A stretch of 64,000 nt of DNA from Polytrichum commune (taxonomy: Eukaryota > Streptophyta > Polytrichopsida > Polytrichales > Polytrichaceae), in NCBI GenBank assembly GCA_950295325.1, contig OX485805.1, positions 33,715,501 through 33,779,500 on the forward strand, read 5' to 3'. Positions 59,214 through 64,000 of the stretch are shown one piece after another; within the stretch, counting starts at the first letter, position 1, and each line of letters begins with the position of its first letter. The position numbers and the translations under genes are program-made. The notes under the pieces are model-generated. The model saw only the letters and a program-made list of their open reading frames with translations. It ran no database searches and was not told the DNA's origin.

Positions 59214-60836
59214 TAATCAAATAAATGAACCCAATAGGCCACGGTGTCACATGCTACACTAATTCTCTATTATCACGCATCCATGTTAACACTATCAACC
59301 TCCTAAATATCATGTGCATGTTGGTTGCCACATGCATGATATTAGGGAGGTTAGAGTGTAATGTTATTGATAATAAGGCGAGTTGGTCTTAAAGGGACAC
59401 TATTAACACTACACATTCTTTGTAGGATACAAAACACAAGATTAGTACGAGATGATTGAATGAATCCAACACTTAAAGTCATTTCCCTCGCAACTTTTGA
59501 GGTTTGTATGAATATCTTGTTCATTTTCAAAGTGAATTTTTTCTCTCTCTTTAAAAGATCACATAAGGGTGAGTTTCCATGTAGGCCACACGCCTACTAG
59601 ATTCTAGACAATAGTGGGTCGGAGGTGTTCGCATGTAGTTAAGGACAAGCCATCATTCAACCACATTCCAGTGGTCCATTAGAATGTGGAGCATTGTGGA
59701 CATGGGCCGCTAGATTTCCATGTGCCCACTAAAGAGTCTTTAACCTACAAGTGTTGGTCACCGAAGGATTAAGACCAGTTGAAGACTTGAGAGAACCAAT
59801 GATGGTCTAGAACTCCATCCTTTGCAACCCAAAGGAGGAGGTTAGTAGGTGGATCTGGATTTGAGAAGATGGGAGTAGCTAGCTGGCACATGTGAACCCT
59901 ACATCACTGTATCCCCTCTACATTTGGGCGGGTTTATCCTTATTCGTACTAGAATATGATGGACGAGGGGCCCACATGAAAACTCACCCTCAATCCTCCT
60001 CCCCCCCAAACTCCCACCCCCATAAATGAATAAATAATAAAACAATGTTGATTATCGAGTTTAAGATGGTTAGCAAATTTTGAGCACGTAACTCAACCTC
60101 TCTCAACCACATGTCTTTGTAATATCCGTTCGAAATTTGACACCAAACATGACACTCCGACCACAATTGACATTGAGAAATGCATCTCTATTGTTTCTCG
60201 AGCGTAGTCCAAGGACAAGCTTGGATGGTGTTCATCCAATACACACCGTCGCATTAAGCTTATATACTCATCGCACGGTGCCTTGGGATGGCGCGATCGA
60301 TGCAACGCAAACCTTGGGGAAATCAAACCCTCACAATGAGGTTCGTGATTTTGGGGAAGCAGGCCCCATGACACACAAGACCCTAAACACACCCTCATCC
60401 ATGATATATAAAACACCCGAGATCGTGAGCATTTTGTCACCTAGTAGCCAATGCCGAGCTGCAACATACATACATACGTTGCCTTGCCTTGCCTTCCTTT
60501 CCTTTCCCGTCAACCATACGCTTTGCGGGATGTCCCAAACATTCATTTTTGGCAAAGAGGACCCCCTAGCTCACGAACAAGCGAGGCTATTATAACTTGG
60601 GGGGGCCAAAAGGACCCCTACTTGGTTGTGAAGTGGGGGGCGTGCCTGCGTGTGCCCCTTCCACACACGCTAGGGTCAACCTCACCCTCCTCCTCCTCCG
60701 GCCGGCTTGCTTGCTAGCCCCCATGAGCTCCTTGTTTGCTAGCCCCTTTTGGGCCCAACCGCAACTGCCTGCTTCGTGAACTGCTTGGGCCCTCATCACA
60801 CTGTTTATTTACCCCTCCCTCCATTGGCACTGATTC
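59214..60836. other. Intergenic, no recognisable gene
   Basis: At about 60065-60130, GATGGTTAGCAAATTTTGAG and what follows resemble 3402-3440, a small dispersed repeat. The stretch 60480-60510 has CCTTG/CCTTT short tandem units. Open frames on both strands between 60093 and 60962 overlap one another and have no family support. Confidence 0.5.
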
Positions 60837-60973
60837 TCCCAATTCGTGCGTGTTACTATTCGGAGTTACACAGTGCTCTTTAAGAGCATCAGTTGGTTCG
60901 ATAGGTTGTTCGGACACCATAGAACATTCTCGAGAAAGGTATAGCTCCGAATAGTAACACACACTAATTGGGA
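60837..60973. mobile_element. 137-bp MITE-like inverted-repeat element
   Basis: The left arm TCCCAATTCGTGCGTGTTAC continues into TATTCGGAG. The right arm is its inverted copy (reverse complement TCCCAATTAGTGTGTGTTAC, then TATTCGGAG), with two mismatches in about 29 bp. A related arm (AGTGTGTGTTATGATTTAGA) lies at about 61399. No coding capacity is present. Confidence 0.8.
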
Positions 60974-61008
60974 TATTCGGTGTGGTTGTAGATGGCTTGG
61001 TTTAGGGT

Positions 61009-61340
61009 TTGAGAAGTAACCGGTTGGAGTTCAAGAAACACGGGAAAGTTTTACCGACACTCGTGCCCCAATCACACCAAACTTTCCGTCCGGCTCGAGT
61101 CATTATGTTGAGAGAATAGACCTTGGTCCACCACTTTTCACATTATTACAGTCGCGGATAGCGTGGTAGAGTTTGAGAAGTAACCGGTTGGAGTTCGAGA
61201 CGTTGGGAAAGTTTACTGATTGTTGGAGGGAAACCGACACTTGTGCCCCTGGTCACACCAAACTTTCCGTCGGGTTGGAGGCACTATGTTGAGACGTAGA
61301 TGCTGGCCCACCACTTTTCACATTATTACAGCCGGAGATG
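61009..61340. repeat. ~160-bp tandem duplication
   Basis: GAGAAGTAACCGGTTGGAGT occurs at about 61009 and again at 61170. Each copy continues through GGGAAAGTTT, ACCGACACT.GTGCCCC, CACACCAAACTTTCCGTC, TATGTTGAGA and CCACTTTTCACATTATTACA. The second copy has an extra segment of about 18 bp. Confidence 0.88.
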
Positions 61341-63100
61341 TCGACGGATGGTGTCTAAACTGGCTGGTGTGATCAACCCCCTCCCAATGATCATCCCAAA
61401 TAGTGTGTGTTATGATTTAGAGTTACGCAATGCTTCTTAATATAAATAAAAAGGCTCTCCAATAAATTGTTCGGACATTATAACGAAAGGTGTCAATATG
61501 TAAGCGGTTGGTGCATTTGGAAAGACTAGGATCTTGACCGAGTATTATGCCCAGAAATCTGCCCGGACACTGCAGCTATTGAAAGGCGTTGGGTAAAAAC
61601 GGTGGGGGTGAAGAAGACAAGGGTGAAACGGTAAAGCTGTCACTGGATAACCACAGTTCTCTCTGTCATCAGTACCCTCGATGCTGGAGCACCTTTTTAC
61701 AAAGGGCAAACGGATGACTGGCTGTTCCGGTCACCATGATCATCAGGGCGGGGGGTCGTTTTCATCCGAATAGAGCCTGGCAGGTATGGACAGAATCTGT
61801 GAGTTGCGTTATATTAACTTCCAGGTAACACCACACGTCGTTCCTGCAAAGTGCCACACGCAAGCCGTTCATTCATCCATACCCACGGAATGAGAGGGGA
61901 GAGGGGAGAGGGGAAGAGAGGGGAGGATTCCGTATCATGTGCGACACACGCAACTCGAAAATCCCATGGTTTTTCGTGCGAAGCCGCCATGGCAACTAAT
62001 TAAGTTATTCAACGACAACCAAGGTGGGGTGTTTGTGATTAAGAACGAGGTGCCTAAGGTACATGTGCCTAATTTGGTTACTTATGTTCATAAGGCACAT
62101 GTATGTGATGTGGGATGTGGTTAGGTGTGATTCAAAAGAGAGTGGACTGCGTGCTCAGAATATGTTAATTGATTCCATTCTCAATCATCAACATGATTGG
62201 GGGGAGGAGGGGGGGGGGGCTATACGACTTTGTATGAACACAAGAATATTCACTTTGATAAAGAATAAGATATTCGTATGAGCTTCAAAACCCATGAGGA
62301 AAGGCCTATGGTCACAATTTGAATGTGCTCACCATCTTGTAGTAATCACGTGTTTCGTAGCCTATGAGAACTAGGCTAGTTAAATAAAATAAATAAAGAA
62401 ATAAAGAAGAAGAAGAAGCCATTCAATACCCATTTACCTTATATGCTTCTTGTAGGATGCAACCATCAATTATTAGGTAATTAATGAACGTTGGAGGTGG
62501 ACCAATTCTCCTCATCCAACCGGAAACTAATTTTAGTACACGTGAGTATCGTGGCTTCTACCCTCCTTGATTGTGTACAACGTCACACCCACTACACAAT
62601 TTATGTTATTTAGTGTCACATGTGTAATAGTGTCACTTGCCCTGTTTGGAGGTGTATGTTGTGTTACTTTGATAATTAACAACTTCGCCAAAAATGTCAC
62701 CTCTTGACACTTGGCATTCAAGTGCGCTTACTAATATATGGGCATGAGCATGCTTAATAGTGTTATGAGGCGCATGCATGTGTTACACAATGGTCTACAA
62801 ATTGACTAAAGTGTACATAAATGATAATTGCCATTGGTATGCTCAAAATATCTTCCCCTTACATACTAAAAGGCAAGACTATCATCCAACGTATCCCAAT
62901 ATGCTACTCTGAATTTCATAATGTAGATAGTTTTCACTTAAAGAAGTTACCTATGCTGATGAACGGAATTGCATTGGCAATTAGTAGGCGTAACACTAAA
63001 TACCATAAACAATGTACACATTGCATTTAACACCATGTGCATTGTGAATAGAAATATGGCAAGCCCATCTAGGAACCATGTGATGGCGGTGGTTCTATAA
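61341..63100. other. Intergenic with repeat copy B, no gene
   Basis: A (GAGGG)n-like purine tract is at 61891-61927. The right-hand copy of the dispersed repeat lies at about 62025-62165 plus 62225-62450, with a run of 11 G at 62209-62219. A partial arm resembling the 63101 MITE is present at about 62586-62640. No protein or RNA gene is seen. Confidence 0.5.
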
Positions 63101-63313
63101 CTACACTAAATATTGTAAATAGTGTCACTCACTATTTGGAGTTATGCAATGATATTATTTACAATTAGTGTATTATTTTTAACAAATAAAGATGTTAATG
63201 TTTTACAATGTGCAATTTGGCAGTTGTTGGCATAGAATGAGATACACAATAAATAGTTACGGCATTGTGTAATTTCAAATAGCAAGTGACACTAAATACA
63301 ATATTTAGTGTAG
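63101..63313. mobile_element. 213-bp MITE, second copy of the 36729 family
   Basis: The left arm CTACACTAAATATTGTAAAT runs on to TTATGCAATG. The right arm is its inverted copy (reverse complement CTACACTAAATATTGTATTT). Arm length is about 52 bp with few mismatches. A further solo arm follows at about 63348-63390. It is non-coding. Confidence 0.85.
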
Positions 63314-64000
63314 TTTATTGTCAACACCATGTTTAATTTAGTCAGTCCACTACAATGTTTAGTATGGTTTTTAGTGTCGCTTACTGTGAAACCCTAATTT
63401 TGGCCTCGGTTTCAGTAATTTAGAAAATCATTATGTAATATTTTAACACAATGAAGTCATGATATGAACAATTACTGAACTCTAAGGTTTGGATTGCGTA
63501 CTTCATTTGTTTTCCGTAGGGGAATCTCTTCTTGGCGTAGAATCGGAAGTGAATATGTGTTTGAATTTGTTTCCTACATGTATTTGAGGGGGTGGGGGAC
63601 CCAAGGTTGGACCCACTTTCTCACTCTTAGTGATTGGCTCTTATGTTGTAGTAGTAGAATCTACCCCTTTTAAGTTAAATTATTCACGCCACCTAAGCGG
63701 GGGCTTATTAGAGAATCACCGGATTGACCTTCCGCAATATTGTACTCTCACTTACAAGCACACCTTTTTTTTGTACAGGAGTTGCCTTTGCAAATTGACC
63801 CGAACGTCAACTTATAGAAGCAAGCAAAGCGCAACCCTATTTGTGGTCTCCGAACAACTTACCATGTCATTCTAACTTAAACATTATTTTATGGTGACCG
63901 AGTTCGACGTCCTACTAAACTAGTATACTTAAAAGGAATCGAGGGCTTCAAATCCCCTCCTTGAAGCCTGGGATGCACTGGCTAATCATGAAGGGAAACA
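63314..64000. other. Intergenic, no recognisable gene
   Basis: The region holds the solo MITE arm noted above, then unremarkable sequence to the window end. A short plus-strand frame at 63630-63875 has no family support. Confidence 0.45.

Overview
The window is nuclear DNA of a green plant in the streptophyte lineage. It carries a spliced, plastid-targeted photosystem I gene (PsaG), a full-length 21-exon NADH-type glutamate synthase, a root-cap-family protein, GT-AG introns throughout and TTTAGGG-type telomeric repeats. The transposon gene belongs to a DUF7869-like family that I associate with bryophytes, ferns, lycophytes and charophytes. I place the organism among early-diverging streptophytes but cannot name the species. 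No bacterial, viral or organellar genes were seen.

Layout. Positions 1-12.5 kb are gene-free and repeat-rich. They hold a cluster of GC-rich palindromes (1-907), a CA-rich tandem region, inverted-repeat (MITE-like) elements and a 739-bp element whose termini are themselves palindromes (11150-11888). A broken DUF7869-type transposon gene follows (12582-15831) with two in-frame stop codons. From about 19.4 to 27.7 kb lies a multi-exon plus-strand gene for a predicted wall or extracellular protein: a beta-helix repeat region, a Pro/Ala-rich linker and a root-cap (VWD-like) domain. A small conserved one-pass membrane protein is on the minus strand (28503-30687), with a 5S rRNA-derived sequence in its intron. 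A DUF167/UPF0235 (YggU-like) gene is at 33679-35750 (+). PsaG is at 39187-41117 (+). The NADH-GOGAT gene is at 44352-55901 (-), convergent with PsaG. The last 8 kb have no recognisable gene and are built from MITEs, tandem duplications and dispersed repeats.

How the genes relate. These are independent eukaryotic transcription units, not an operon. GOGAT (plastid nitrogen assimilation) and PsaG (photosystem I, a source of reductant) both serve plastid metabolism, but their adjacency is probably incidental. Exon boundaries were set by hand from GT-AG sites, conserved family protein sequence and reading-phase continuity. For GOGAT, PsaG and DUF167 every junction keeps phase.

The most unusual material is the palindrome family shared by 1-907, 11150-11888 and 12350-12375, the beta-helix/root-cap fusion with a likely GC-AG intron full of ~185-bp repeats, the 5S-derived element, and a set of TAA-flanked MITEs, one of which appears to be missing from a second copy of its host repeat.
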